64,000 nucleotides of DNA. Origin: Telluria sp042683405 (lineage in GTDB: Bacteria; Pseudomonadota; Gammaproteobacteria; Burkholderiales; Burkholderiaceae_D). A model generated the notes under the pieces. That model was not told the DNA's origin. It made no database searches and saw only the letters and a program-made list of their open reading frames with translations. Below are positions 34,075 through 42,353 of this stretch, one piece after another. How positions within the stretch are numbered: position 1 is the first letter of the stretch; each line of letters opens with the position of its first letter. The stretch is taken from the NCBI RefSeq assembly GCF_042683405.1, contig NZ_JBHUJS010000014.1, positions 251,425 to 315,424 of the forward strand, written 5' to 3'. A program made the translations under genes and the position numbers.

Positions 34075-34653
34075 ATGAACACCGATGAACTGGCGTCCTC
34101 GCTGCGTGCGGAAGCCGATGCGCTGCTGGCCCGCACTGGCATTCTGGACCTGATGGCGGAATACGGTCGCGCGCATGTGAGCGGCAGCTATAGCATGGGT
34201 TTGATGACCTGGCGCGACCTCGACATCTACCTCGAGATGTCGCCTCCCGACGCGGGCCGGTTCCTGGAACTGGGCGCCCGGATCGGCCAGGCGCTACGCC
34301 CGCGCAAGCTCTCGTTCACCGACCACCTGAACTACCCGAGTACCGAAGTCCTGCGCGGCCTTTACTGGGGCATCAAGACCGACGAGTTGTCCAGTGGCGG
34401 CTGGAAGATCGATCTATGGGGCGTTACGCCGGAAGTCAGTGCAGAGCGCCTCGCACATTGCCGCGCGATCGAAGGCAGGATGACGCCACAGGTGCGCTCC
34501 GCCATCCTGCGCATCAAGTCGGAGGTATGCCATCTGCCCGGCTATCGGGATTCGTTCACCAGCCAGGACGTCTACGATGCCGCTTTCGCAGGCGCGGACA
34601 CCGTTGCCGGCTTCTGGCGCTACGTGCAGGCGCGAACCCGCGATAGTGCATAG
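34075..34653 (+). CDS. Nucleotidyltransferase-fold protein
   Basis: Predicted protein of 192 residues with a minimal nucleotidyltransferase motif, HVSGSYSMGLMTWRDLDIYLE (GS, then D-x-D-like acidic pair about 11 residues later). The rest contains DELSSGGWKIDLWG, where a third acidic residue may complete the active site. It resembles stand-alone NTases and aminoglycoside-adenylyltransferase-like proteins. ATG 34075 with AGGAAGG upstream is favoured over 33988. Substrate unknown. Confidence 0.6.
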   Translation: MNTDELASSLRAEADALLARTGILDLMAEYGRAHVSGSYSMGLMTWRDLDIYLEMSPPDAGRFLELGARIGQALRPRKLSFTDHLNYPSTEVLRGLYWGIKTDELSSGGWKIDLWGVTPEVSAERLAHCRAIEGRMTPQVRSAILRIKSEVCHLPGYRDSFTSQDVYDAAFAGADTVAGFWRYVQARTRDSA

Positions 34654-34718
34654 TGCAGTACTCAACGCTTCAATGTGGTCCAATATCCCTTCAAAGTGAA
34701 TTGCAGCCTGGAGAAAAG

Positions 34719-35105
34719 ATGAAAGCACGGCTTCGCAACATGGCAGTATTCGCCACCTTCCTGTTTGCTGCGGGCGCACCGGCGCTGGCCAGTCAGCCGC
34801 TGGCCACCGAGCGCGAGATCGCGCATCTGCTTAACTACGTGGCCAGCCCGGGCTGCCAATTCAACCGCAACGGCACCTGGTATGAGGGGAGCAAGGCGCG
34901 CGAGCACCTCAAGGACAAGTACGACTACATGGCCAAGCGCAAGCTGGTGTCGAATGCCGAAAGCTTCATCGAGCGCGCGGCGTCGAGCAGCAGCATGAGC
35001 GGCAAGGCGTACCTCGTCCGCTGCGGCAGCGGAGCCGCGACGCACAGCGGACCATGGCTGATGGCGGAACTCAAGCGCTTCCGCAGCGCGGCGGCGGCCA
35101 GGTAA
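34719..35105 (+). CDS. Exported DUF5329-type protein
   Basis: Small secreted or periplasmic protein of 128 residues with a signal peptide (cleavage near ALASQ, residue 24). The mature part carries EREIAHLLNYVASPGCQFNR, HLKDKYDYMAKR and YLVRCGSG, with two cysteines that could form a disulfide; this pattern fits DUF5329. Function unknown. ATG 34719 follows GGAGAAAAG. Confidence 0.7.
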   Translation: MKARLRNMAVFATFLFAAGAPALASQPLATEREIAHLLNYVASPGCQFNRNGTWYEGSKAREHLKDKYDYMAKRKLVSNAESFIERAASSSSMSGKAYLVRCGSGAATHSGPWLMAELKRFRSAAAAR

Positions 35106-35112
35106 GCCGCGC

Positions 35113-35760
35113 CTACACGGGCTGGCGCATCAGTTCCGCGACTTCTGCCGCGATCTGCTGGGCGAGCTGGTGGATGTGGAAGCCGTCCACAAAGCCGTGG
35201 TGCGCCTGCACCGAAAACGGCAGATGCACGCGTCCGTGCGGCGCGTCGCGGTATTTTCCCCACGCGATCGATGGAATGTCCGGCGCCGCCACCGACATGG
35301 TCGGGTGCTGGATCGCGGTGAAGTCCAGCCACGGGATGCAGGTGACGAACACCTGCTCCCTCGCGTCGCGCGGCGACATCCTGCTGTAGGTATCGTTCAA
35401 CTCCACCATGTTCACGGCCTGGTCGCGCGCGGCCAGGCTGCGTGCGACCCACTCGCGCAGGTTGTCGGTCCACTCGAACTGGGTGAAGTTCAGGTCCTGG
35501 TTCTGGTTGATCACCGTGTAGGAGGGGATCAGCCGCTCGATGCGGAAGACCTGGTCTTCCAGGAGACGGTAGCGGAAGTTCTCCACCTGCAGGGTCGCGC
35601 GCAGGATCGCGTAGAGCAGCACATGGAAGGACGGCAGGCCATGCTCGTTGCACCAGGGGCGGAAGTCGGGCAGGTCCAGCGTGAAAGCGATATTGAGCGC
35701 AGGGCTGTCCATCCGGTGGAAGAGGTCGAAGCGGTCGCGTCGCTGTTCGAATTTCTGCAT
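35113..35760 (-). CDS. CAT-like acetyltransferase
   Basis: 215 residues, the standard length of chloramphenicol acetyltransferases, with the catalytic motif HHGFVDG (catalytic His188, Asp192) near the C-terminus and a matching trimer-type fold (FRPWCNEHGLPSFHVLLYAI, RYRLLEDQVF, TPxxTVINQNQDLNFTQFEW-like region). The N-terminus lacks the usual RKEHFE-type start. Chromosomal CAT-like enzymes often have other substrates, so resistance should not be assumed. It lies downstream of, and parallel to, the antitoxin-like gene. Confidence 0.75.
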   Translation of the reverse strand: MQKFEQRRDRFDLFHRMDSPALNIAFTLDLPDFRPWCNEHGLPSFHVLLYAILRATLQVENFRYRLLEDQVFRIERLIPSYTVINQNQDLNFTQFEWTDNLREWVARSLAARDQAVNMVELNDTYSRMSPRDAREQVFVTCIPWLDFTAIQHPTMSVAAPDIPSIAWGKYRDAPHGRVHLPFSVQAHHGFVDGFHIHQLAQQIAAEVAELMRQPV

Positions 35761-35820
35761 GCTGTTGCTGGCTGTACGTAAAGCAGGATTGTCGCATATC
35801 GCCCGAGGGGGACGATGGGG

Positions 35821-36252
35821 CTAGCTGGGGTGCTGTGCCTGGGACATGTCGGTGAGCACGCGCCTGACCGAAGCGGCGCCGGGTTCCGTGTCGAGCCAGT
35901 CGAAGGGCGCCGTGTGGCCGAACACGGGATGCGGCGCGCGCAGCCACGCGACCGCTGCTTCTTCGCCGGGAAAGGCGCGAAGGGCGAGGGCAGTGACATC
36001 GGCCAGTCGCCAGATGCGTTCGGACGCGGAGGCGTCGAGGGCGCCCTTGCGCGATGCGAGCGCTTGTGCGGTGTGCGGCGAGACGCCGGCCAGGGATCGT
36101 AGGCGCGTGACTGGCAGGCCAAGGTAGGTCGCGGCGTCGGCCAGCAGGGTCGCGGGCAGGCCTTTGCGAATCAGCGAGACCGGATCGCAGCCGGGCTTGC
36201 CGAGATCGACCATGAGCTGTGCGAAGCGGTTGTCGGGATCGTGGGGCATCTG
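35821..36252 (-). CDS. Xre/MbcA/ParS-type antitoxin (DUF2384), no toxin alongside
   Basis: 143-residue protein from ATG 36252 with an Xre-like N-terminal helical region (LIRKGLPATLLADAATYLGL, LAGVSPHTAQAL) and a DUF2384 C-terminal domain with EEAAVAWLRAPHPVFGHTAP then DWLDTEPGAASVRRVL. Such antitoxins normally pair with a RES-domain NAD-degrading toxin immediately downstream; here the next gene is CAT-like instead. A longer frame up to 36516 adds unconserved sequence and is not favoured. Confidence 0.7.
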   Translation of the reverse strand, partial: QMPHDPDNRFAQLMVDLGKPGCDPVSLIRKGLPATLLADAATYLGLPVTRLRSLAGVSPHTAQALASRKGALDASASERIWRLADVTALALRAFPGEEAAVAWLRAPHPVFGHTAPFDWLDTEPGAASVRRVLTDMSQAQHPS

Positions 36253-36646
36253 TACGTACCGGATGAGGTGGTAGCGCACAGGTTGCCACGATTCCGGCCC
36301 GCGTGGCGGCCCGATGGGAGGCTGACCGGAAACTTCCGCCGGGATGCAATCTTTGGTATTTTTATAATTGTGACGATGGGTAGGCGCCAGGGGCGCAACT
36401 ATAGAGCAGTCGGGGAATACCCGCCACAAAAATGTCGCTGCCCCCCTTATTTTGGCCGCCGGGCGTGGCCCTGATACGAAAAAGTCATGCTTGGGCGCAT
36501 ATTTGACGTTCAACATTGCCTAATCGAAGGCTAGAATAGCGTTGCTTTGATTGGTGGACACGCCCGGGGAAGTTACAGAGGCCGTGAACCGCATCGCTTC
36601 GCCTCGCGCGACACCCATAATAAATTTAGATACTGGAGAAGACGTA

Positions 36647-38053
36647 GTGAGTATTTTCAGGACCAAGAATCTCGATACCATGGTGGCCGACAGCCGCTCC
36701 CCAGGCGGACTGAAGAAAGTGCTTGGTCCAACCGACCTCATTTTCATGGGCATTGGCGCGATCGTCGGCACCGGCATCTTCGTGCTCACGGGCACCGGCG
36801 CGGTTACGGCCGGCCCGGCGCTGACCCTGTCGTTCGTGGTGGCAGCGCTGGCTTGCTGCTTCGCTGCGATGTGCTATGCGGAGTTCGCCTCCACCGTGCC
36901 GGTCGCCGGCTCCATCTACACCTATAGCTACGCCACGCTGGGCGAAATCGTCGCCTGGATGATCGGCTGGGACCTGCTGCTCGAGTACGGGCTGGCAACG
37001 TCGGCCGTGTCGGTCGGCTGGTCCGGCTACTTCCAGTCGCTGCTGAGCGGGTTCGGGCTGGGACTGCCGACCGTGCTGACCGCGGCGCCGGGCGCGCTGC
37101 CGGGCGTGGAAACCTGGTTCAACCTGCCTGCACTGGTCATCATGCTGGTCCTGACCACGCTGCTGTCGTGGGGCGTGCGCGAATCGGCCCGCCTGAACAA
37201 CATCCTGGTGGTGATCAAGGTCAGCGTCGTGCTGCTGTTCATCGTCGTGGGCGCCAAGCACGTGCAGCCTGCCAACTGGCAGCCGTTCATGCCGTTCGGC
37301 GTCTCGGGCGTGATGAGTGCTGCGGCACTGGTGTTCTTTGCCTTTATCGGTTTCGATGCGGTAACGTCCGCGGCGGAAGAGGTCAAGCGTCCTGAGCGCG
37401 ACCTGCCGATCGGCATTATCGGTTCGCTGGTGATCTGCGCGGTGCTGTACGTGGTCGTGGCGGCCATCATGACCGGCATCGTGCCTTACCAGAAATTCCT
37501 GGGCATCGACCACCCTGTGTCGCTGGCGCTGCAGTACGCAGGCGAAAACTGGTTCGCCGGTTTCGTCGACCTGGGCGCGATCCTCGGCATGACCACCGTG
37601 ATCCTGGTGATGGCTTACGGCCAGACCCGCGTGCTGTACGCCATGTCGCGCGACGGCCTGCTGCCGAAGCGCCTGTCCTCCATCAATCCGAAATACGGCA
37701 CCCCGTACTTCGCGACCTGGACCGTCGGCATCATCTTCGGCGTGATCGCCGCGTTCGTGCCGCTGGGCGTGCTGGCTGAGCTGATCAACATCGGTACGCT
37801 GGCTGCATTCTGCCTGGTGTCGGTAGCAGTGATCGTGCTGCGCAAGAAGCGTCCGGACCTGCACCGCGCCTTCCGTTGCCCTGGCGTGCCGCTGGTCCCG
37901 ATCCTGGCGATCGTCTTCTGCTTCGCGCTGATGACCTTCCTGAGCAAGACCACCTGGATCGCCTTCGGCATCTGGCTGGTGCTGGGCCTGGTGATCTACT
38001 TCGGCTACGCACGCCGCCGCGCGCTGCTGCATCCGGGTAACGCTCCGGCGTAA
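36647..38053 (+). CDS. APC-superfamily amino-acid permease
   Basis: Inner-membrane transporter of 468 residues with about 12 helices, of the cationic amino-acid transporter (YfnA-like) branch. The N-terminal LGPTDLIFMGIGAIVGTGIF carries the GAIVGTGIF substrate-site motif, and FFAFIGFDAVTSAAEEVKRPERDLP is the conserved loop. The GTG at 36647 with GGAG at 36634-36637 is chosen over an ATG at 36551. The 394-base gap before it (36253-36646) has no gene; it holds AT-rich stretches that may contain the promoters of both divergent genes. A terminator follows. Confidence 0.87.
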   Translation: MSIFRTKNLDTMVADSRSPGGLKKVLGPTDLIFMGIGAIVGTGIFVLTGTGAVTAGPALTLSFVVAALACCFAAMCYAEFASTVPVAGSIYTYSYATLGEIVAWMIGWDLLLEYGLATSAVSVGWSGYFQSLLSGFGLGLPTVLTAAPGALPGVETWFNLPALVIMLVLTTLLSWGVRESARLNNILVVIKVSVVLLFIVVGAKHVQPANWQPFMPFGVSGVMSAAALVFFAFIGFDAVTSAAEEVKRPERDLPIGIIGSLVICAVLYVVVAAIMTGIVPYQKFLGIDHPVSLALQYAGENWFAGFVDLGAILGMTTVILVMAYGQTRVLYAMSRDGLLPKRLSSINPKYGTPYFATWTVGIIFGVIAAFVPLGVLAELINIGTLAAFCLVSVAVIVLRKKRPDLHRAFRCPGVPLVPILAIVFCFALMTFLSKTTWIAFGIWLVLGLVIYFGYARRRALLHPGNAPA

Positions 38054-38091
38054 TTACCACTGCGTCCCGGGCGAGGCCCGGACCGCCCAGA

Positions 38092-38121
38092 AGGCCCGGT
38101 CGCGTACCGGGCCTTTTTCTT
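38092..38121 (+). terminator. Intrinsic terminator after the APC permease
   Basis: AGGCCCGGT (38092-38100) pairs with ACCGGGCCT (38106-38114) across CGCGT, then TTTTCTTTC. Confidence 0.85.
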
Positions 38122-38151
38122 TCAATTGCTCGTCGCGGGCGAAATTGAAAA

Positions 38152-38180
38152 GGGGACGGTTCCCCACGGAAGCCGTCCCC
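38152..38180. repeat. Interspersed repeat, family A
   Basis: GGGGACGGTTCCCC followed by ACGGAAGCCGTCCCC, an inverted pair of diverged cores between the permease terminator and the convergent lipoprotein gene. Confidence 0.55.
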
Positions 38181-38230
38181 AATGTTCAGTAAGCGGCCAG
38201 TCGACCGCTTTCCTTACGCCGGAAAATCGA

Positions 38231-38596
38231 TTACTTCGATGCGTCCTGGATCTTCTCGCCAGCACGCTCGACGCCCTTGCCGGTCGCACGAACCGCTTCC
38301 TTGGTCTCCTGGCGAACTTCCGCGCCAGCGCGTTCCACGTTCGCTTCCGCATGTTCCGCCGCGTGTTCGATGTTATCGCCAGCGCGCTCGGCTGCGGCAT
38401 CGACATTGGCGGCGGCGCGTTCGGCTGCACGGTCGGCAGCTTCCACGCCTTCGGCGGTTTCGCGGGCGACGTTCGCGCCTGCCTCGTCGACGGCCTTGCC
38501 GGCTTCCTGCGCCGGGCCCATATCGTCACGTTTGTTGCAGCCGGTCGCCACGACAGCGACGGCCAGCATGATTGCGGTGAGAGTAGTCTTTTTCAT
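38231..38596 (-). CDS. Small lipoprotein with amphipathic helix repeats
   Basis: Lipoprotein of 121 residues: signal MKKTTLTAIMLAVAVVATGC (lipobox VATGC, Cys20), then an almost wholly helical, Ala/Glu-rich domain with 11-residue-like repeats (AAERAAANVDAAAERAGDN, then EHAAEHAEANVERAGAE). The layout resembles small Braun-type or LEA/apolipoprotein-like envelope proteins. Function unknown; an envelope-stability or membrane-binding role is inference. ATG 38596 has a GGAG ribosome site. Confidence 0.75.
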   Translation of the reverse strand: MKKTTLTAIMLAVAVVATGCNKRDDMGPAQEAGKAVDEAGANVARETAEGVEAADRAAERAAANVDAAAERAGDNIEHAAEHAEANVERAGAEVRQETKEAVRATGKGVERAGEKIQDASK

Positions 38597-38804
38597 GATT
38601 TGCTCCAAGTGGGAAATGTTGCTACTTAGCTTACACAACTCCGGAAAAACGTGCGTCACGATACGCAACAGTGCGTCAAATCCGGGGTGCCCACAAAAAA
38701 ATACCTCCGGTGAGGGAGGTATAAGGATCGCCATGAAGGCTCTGCAGGAATCATGTTACGCCGCGTCGATTACGTGAACCTTAACGTGTCGTGCCAGCGA
38801 AGGA

Positions 38805-38839
38805 TGGCGGAATCGGCCCATTTATGGCCGATTCCGCCA
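38805..38839. repeat. Inverted repeat, family C copy 2
   Basis: TGGCGGAATCGGCC (38805-38818) faces TGGCCGATTCCGCCA (38825-38839), matching copy 1 at 1708-1742. Confidence 0.75.
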
Positions 38840-38848
38840 AACCGCTTG

Positions 38849-38869
38849 ACCCTGTAGCGGCTACAGGGT
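38849..38869. promoter_or_regulatory. Perfect palindrome in the leader of the ICMT-like gene
   Basis: ACCCTGTAGC (38849-38858), one central G, GCTACAGGGT (38860-38869): a perfect 10-bp inverted repeat 41 bases before the next start codon, suited to a dimeric regulator or an RNA hairpin. Confidence 0.4.
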
Positions 38870-38910
38870 TTGTAATGCCTCCGACCCCCATCCATACGGA
38901 GATTTGCCTC

Positions 38911-39516
38911 ATGCCCCTGTCGAATGAACCGGCGCTGCTGTGCGCCGCTTTCCTGCTGTATTTCGCCACCGCCTTCGTGTGGCCATCCTGGCGCGTCTGG
39001 CGCCGTACGGGCATCAACCCCTACGTGCTGCCGTCCGGTGATGACGCGCACGGCTTCGTTACATCCGGGATGCGCGGCGTCGTGGCTGCCTTGTTCGTGT
39101 ATGTCCTTGCGCAGGCATGCTGGCCACGCGTGGACGCGGCCCTTGGCGTGATCCCCTGGCTCGCATCTCCCGTGTGGCAGGCGGCAGGCTGGCTGGGCTT
39201 CGCGATAGCAATGTGCTGGACGATCGTGGCGCAGTTCCAGATGGGTCGGTCATGGCGCATCGGCATCGACCGCGCCCACGCCACCGGACTGGTGACGAAC
39301 GGCCTGTTCGCGGTCTCGCGCAACCCCGTATTCCTGGCGATGCGGCTGTGCCTGTTCAGCCTCGTGCTGATTCGTCCCAACGCCCTGACGGCCGGGCTGT
39401 GGCTGGTGGGCGACGTGCTGATGCAGTTCCAGGTCCGCCTCGAAGAAGCGTTCCTGCGCGAACGCCACGGGGCGGCGTACGACAGCTACTGTTCACGTGT
39501 CCGCCGCTGGCTCTGA
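38911..39516 (+). CDS. Isoprenylcysteine-carboxyl-methyltransferase-like membrane protein
   Basis: Predicted inner-membrane methyltransferase-fold protein of 201 residues with about five helices. The C-terminal GLVTNGLFAVSRNPVFLAM and EEAFLRERHGAAYDSYCSRV match the ICMT/NnrU-like family signature (RNPxY-like and ExFLxxxxGxxYxxY). Substrate unknown in bacteria. ATG 38911 with GGAG upstream is preferred to ATG 38875. A short palindrome lies just upstream. Confidence 0.75.
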   Translation: MPLSNEPALLCAAFLLYFATAFVWPSWRVWRRTGINPYVLPSGDDAHGFVTSGMRGVVAALFVYVLAQACWPRVDAALGVIPWLASPVWQAAGWLGFAIAMCWTIVAQFQMGRSWRIGIDRAHATGLVTNGLFAVSRNPVFLAMRLCLFSLVLIRPNALTAGLWLVGDVLMQFQVRLEEAFLRERHGAAYDSYCSRVRRWL

Positions 39517-39544
39517 AGCGGCGCCGCAGGACATTGGAAACCGC

Positions 39545-39991
39545 TCAGGCCCCTTCGTCGAGGAAATTGCGGACTGCGCGTTCGATGTCGAGGCATACCC
39601 GGGTGAGGGCGATGCGCAGGTCGGCCGCTGGCATATCGCTCGCGGTTGGGTCGGGGAAATCCCACTCCAGGGTGAGCGGGGAGCCGGGCCAGGCCGGCGG
39701 ACGCACACGCGCGGTTTTCGCACAGACGGAGATGACGTATTGCAGCGGGTCAGGCAGCGGGATCGAGAAGGCGTGCCATGATTTGCTCTCCAGCCCGTCG
39801 GTCGGGTAGCCGCGCTCGCGCAGCACCTCCAGGACCAGCGGGTTGACCTTTCGTGTCGGGTGGCAACCGGCGCTGTAGGCAACGTACCGGCCTTCGCCCA
39901 GTTTGTTCAATACGGACTCGGCCATGATGCTGCGGCCGGCATTGCCGGCGCTAACGAAGAGTACGGACTGGGCTTCTGAAACGGTAGACAA
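39545..39991 (-). CDS. ArsC/low-molecular-weight phosphatase-like protein with Cys-to-Ser active site
   Basis: 148-residue protein of the LMW tyrosine phosphatase/arsenate reductase (thioredoxin-type) fold: VLFVSAGNAGRSIMAESVLN (residues 10-29), YSAGCHPTRKVNPLVLEVL and WDFPDPT. Working members need CxxGNxxRS, where Cys is the nucleophile; here the codon is AGC, so Ser14 replaces it while Arg20 and the loop remain. The DPTA segment with the catalytic Asp is retained. Catalysis by the usual mechanism is not expected; a phosphate or arsenate sensor or binding role, or decay, are the alternatives. Confidence 0.75.
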   Translation of the reverse strand: MSTVSEAQSVLFVSAGNAGRSIMAESVLNKLGEGRYVAYSAGCHPTRKVNPLVLEVLRERGYPTDGLESKSWHAFSIPLPDPLQYVISVCAKTARVRPPAWPGSPLTLEWDFPDPTASDMPAADLRIALTRVCLDIERAVRNFLDEGA

Positions 39992-40139
39992 AGGAACGCC
40001 TTAAGCTGCCCCGGCAACAAGCCGGTCTTGGATTTTCGACACGCGGGATTCTAATGGGCATGCATATATCAGATTGTAGGCAATGTCCTCGCGGTTTTGT
40101 AGTCTTAGTCCTACAATTTTTTGCATGGAGACCGGCTGC

Positions 40140-41033
40140 CTAAGCGCGCGCGGACTCCCTCGCCAGCTTCACGAAGGCGTCCACCAGCGGCGCCTGGTCG
40201 TCCTTGCGGTGCGCCAGCAGCAGTGCCGTCGTTGCCCCCGCGTCGGATAAGGGCCGGTAGCACACGCCGTCCATGTTGATCCGGTCGAACGATGCCGGCA
40301 GCACGGACACGCCGCATCCTGCCGCCACCAGCGCGATGATGGTCGAGGCCTCCTTCGCTTCCTGCGCGATCTGCGGCGCATAGCCCGCATCGCTGCACAG
40401 CCTGAAGATCTGGTGGTAGATGCTGGTGCCGGCACTGCGCGGATACATCACGAAGGGCAGGTGCTCCAGCTCGCGCATCGCGACCTTCTTCCTGCGCGCG
40501 ATGGGCAGGCGCTCGGGCAGCACTGCCATGAGGCGGTCGCGCCGCAGTTCGGCGGCGGCCAGGCTGTCGGGCAAGGCGCGTTCCGGCGGACGAATGAATG
40601 CGAGGTCGAGTTCGCGCTGCTCAAGCGCTTCGAGCTGGGGCGCCGTCGCCATCTCGTGCAGCGTCAGGCTGACTGCGGGGTACTCGCTGCGGTAACGGTT
40701 GATCACGGTCGCGAACAACGGCGTGAGCGGCGTCGTGAAGGTGAAGCCGATACGCAGCTCGCCCGCTTCGCCGCGTTGCGCCCGGCGCGCGGTCTCGGAC
40801 GCCTGCTCCGCCATCGCCAGGATGCGGCGCGCATCGGCCAGGAACAGTTTGCCGGCATCGGTCAGCCGCACCGAGCGGCGCGTACGGGCAAACAGCTGCG
40901 CGCCGACGTCGGCTTCCAGCGCCTGGATCGATTGGCTGAGCGGCGGCTGTCCGATGTGCAGCCGCTCGGCCGCACGCGTGAAGTGCAGTTCTTCCGCGAC
41001 GGCGATGAAGTAGCGGAGGTGGCGCAGTTCCAT
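40140..41033 (-). CDS. LysR-family transcriptional regulator
   Basis: 297-residue DNA-binding regulator. The N-terminal winged helix begins MELRHLRYFIAVAEELHFTR with RAAERLHIGQPPLSQSIQALE as the recognition region; the C-terminal inducer-binding domain includes GELRIGFTFTTPL and AAGCGVSVLPASF. It diverges from an MFS transporter across a 95-base spacer, a typical LysR/target pair, so it probably controls the transporter and itself. Confidence 0.9.
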   Translation of the reverse strand: MELRHLRYFIAVAEELHFTRAAERLHIGQPPLSQSIQALEADVGAQLFARTRRSVRLTDAGKLFLADARRILAMAEQASETARRAQRGEAGELRIGFTFTTPLTPLFATVINRYRSEYPAVSLTLHEMATAPQLEALEQRELDLAFIRPPERALPDSLAAAELRRDRLMAVLPERLPIARRKKVAMRELEHLPFVMYPRSAGTSIYHQIFRLCSDAGYAPQIAQEAKEASTIIALVAAGCGVSVLPASFDRINMDGVCYRPLSDAGATTALLLAHRKDDQAPLVDAFVKLARESARA

Positions 41034-41074
41034 GATTGATCGTTTTATTCGATAAGTAATGCGGGAAATATATA

Positions 41075-41104
41075 TTGGACTGTATTAAAGCGCAAACTTA
41101 AGAT
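41075..41104 (+). promoter_or_regulatory. Candidate promoter of the MFS gene in the LysR/MFS spacer
   Basis: TTGGAC (41075-41080), 18 bases, TAAGAT (41099-41104): weak matches expected of an activator-dependent promoter. The AT-rich spacer would also carry the LysR sites. Confidence 0.3.
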
Positions 41105-41128
41105 GGGCTTCGTTCCAAGGAGGTCCCG

Positions 41129-42334
41129 ATGTCCAATGCCGCAATTGCCGGAAGCCCGCGTTTCAAAAGCATCAACCGCGCCATGTTGTTTGGCGGCCTG
41201 GCCACGTTCTCGCTGCTGTATTGCGTGCAGCCGCTGATGCCGCTGCTGGCCGCGCAATTTGCGCTGACTGCCGCGCAGGGCAGCTGGGTGCTGTCCATTT
41301 CCACGCTGACGCTGGCCGTGTCCCTGGTCGTGAGCGGTGCGCTGTCGGACCGGATCGGCCGCAAGCCGCTGATGGCCGGTGCCATGGCCGCCGCCAGCGT
41401 GCTGACCGTGCTGTGCGCGTTCGCGCAGGATTACATGCAGCTCCTGGTGCTGCGCGCGCTGCTCGGCGTGGCGCTGGGCGGCATGCCGGCGGTGGCGATG
41501 GCCTACCTGGCCGAGGAAATCGACCGTCCCTCGCTGGGCATCTCGATGGGCATGTACATTGGCGGCAGCGCATTGGGCGGCATGCTCGCCCGTGTGCTGG
41601 TGTCGATCGGCAGCGACCTGCTGTCATGGCGGATCGCGCTGGCCGCTGCCGGTGCGGCGGGCCTCTACGCTGCGTGGGAATTCTGCCGCAGCCTTCCGGC
41701 GCAGGCCAACTTCCGGCCGGCGCGTCCCGGCCTGCGCGCGCTGGCGGACGGCGCCCGCGCGCATTTCAGCGACGAGGGGCTGCGCTGGCTGTTCGCGCTT
41801 GGTCTGCTGGTCATGGGTGTCTTCGTCAGTCTGTACAACTGCATCAGCTACCGGCTGCTCGGAGCGCCGTTCGGGCTCGGTCATGGCGCCGTCGGTGCCA
41901 TCTCGGTGCTTTACACGATCGGCATCTACAGTTCGGTATGGGCGGGCCGCATGGCCGACCGCTACGGGCGCCGCAACGTGCTGTGGATGGTGCTGGCGCT
42001 GATGATGGCGGGGCTGGTGCTCACCTTGTCCTCGTCGCTGGCGGTCGTAATCGGCGGGCTGGCGCTGGTGACCTTCTGCTTTTTCGCCGCGCACTCGATC
42101 GCAAGCAGCTGGGTGGGGCTGCGGGCGAGGGCGCCGCAGGCGCTGGCGTCCGCGCTGTACCTGTTCTTCTATTACCTGGGCGGCAGCCTGGTGGCCTGGG
42201 TCGCGGGGATGGCGTGGGACGCGGCTGGCTGGACCGGCGTGGTGTCGCTGCTGCTCGCCACGCTGGGCGCGGCCATGCTGGTTGCCCTGCGCCTGCGCGG
42301 GTTGGCTCCCATCGCCGCACGCGCACCGGCGTAA
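41129..42334 (+). CDS. MFS transporter
   Basis: Inner-membrane major-facilitator protein of 401 residues with 12 helices. The first cytoplasmic loop has GALSDRIGRKPLMAGA (motif A), helix 4-5 region LVLRALLGVALGGMPAVAMA, and the repeat motif in the second half reads GRMADRYGRRNVL. It belongs with the YnfM/AraJ-like efflux group. AAGGAGG (41117-41123) precedes the ATG. The divergent LysR gene suggests inducible export. Confidence 0.9.
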   Translation: MSNAAIAGSPRFKSINRAMLFGGLATFSLLYCVQPLMPLLAAQFALTAAQGSWVLSISTLTLAVSLVVSGALSDRIGRKPLMAGAMAAASVLTVLCAFAQDYMQLLVLRALLGVALGGMPAVAMAYLAEEIDRPSLGISMGMYIGGSALGGMLARVLVSIGSDLLSWRIALAAAGAAGLYAAWEFCRSLPAQANFRPARPGLRALADGARAHFSDEGLRWLFALGLLVMGVFVSLYNCISYRLLGAPFGLGHGAVGAISVLYTIGIYSSVWAGRMADRYGRRNVLWMVLALMMAGLVLTLSSSLAVVIGGLALVTFCFFAAHSIASSWVGLRARAPQALASALYLFFYYLGGSLVAWVAGMAWDAAGWTGVVSLLLATLGAAMLVALRLRGLAPIAARAPA

Positions 42335-42353
42335 GCCGCGCGCCTGGCCGGGA

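Noticed and set aside
35113..35760. Reading the CAT-like gene as a chloramphenicol-resistance gene
   Set aside because: The length and the HHxxxDG motif fit the fold only; no mobile or resistance context is seen, so substrate is left open.
36253..36516. Upstream extension of the antitoxin-like gene
   Set aside because: The added residues (APKHDFFVSG and so on) are not family-like; DUF2384 antitoxins of about 140 residues start near MPHDPDN.
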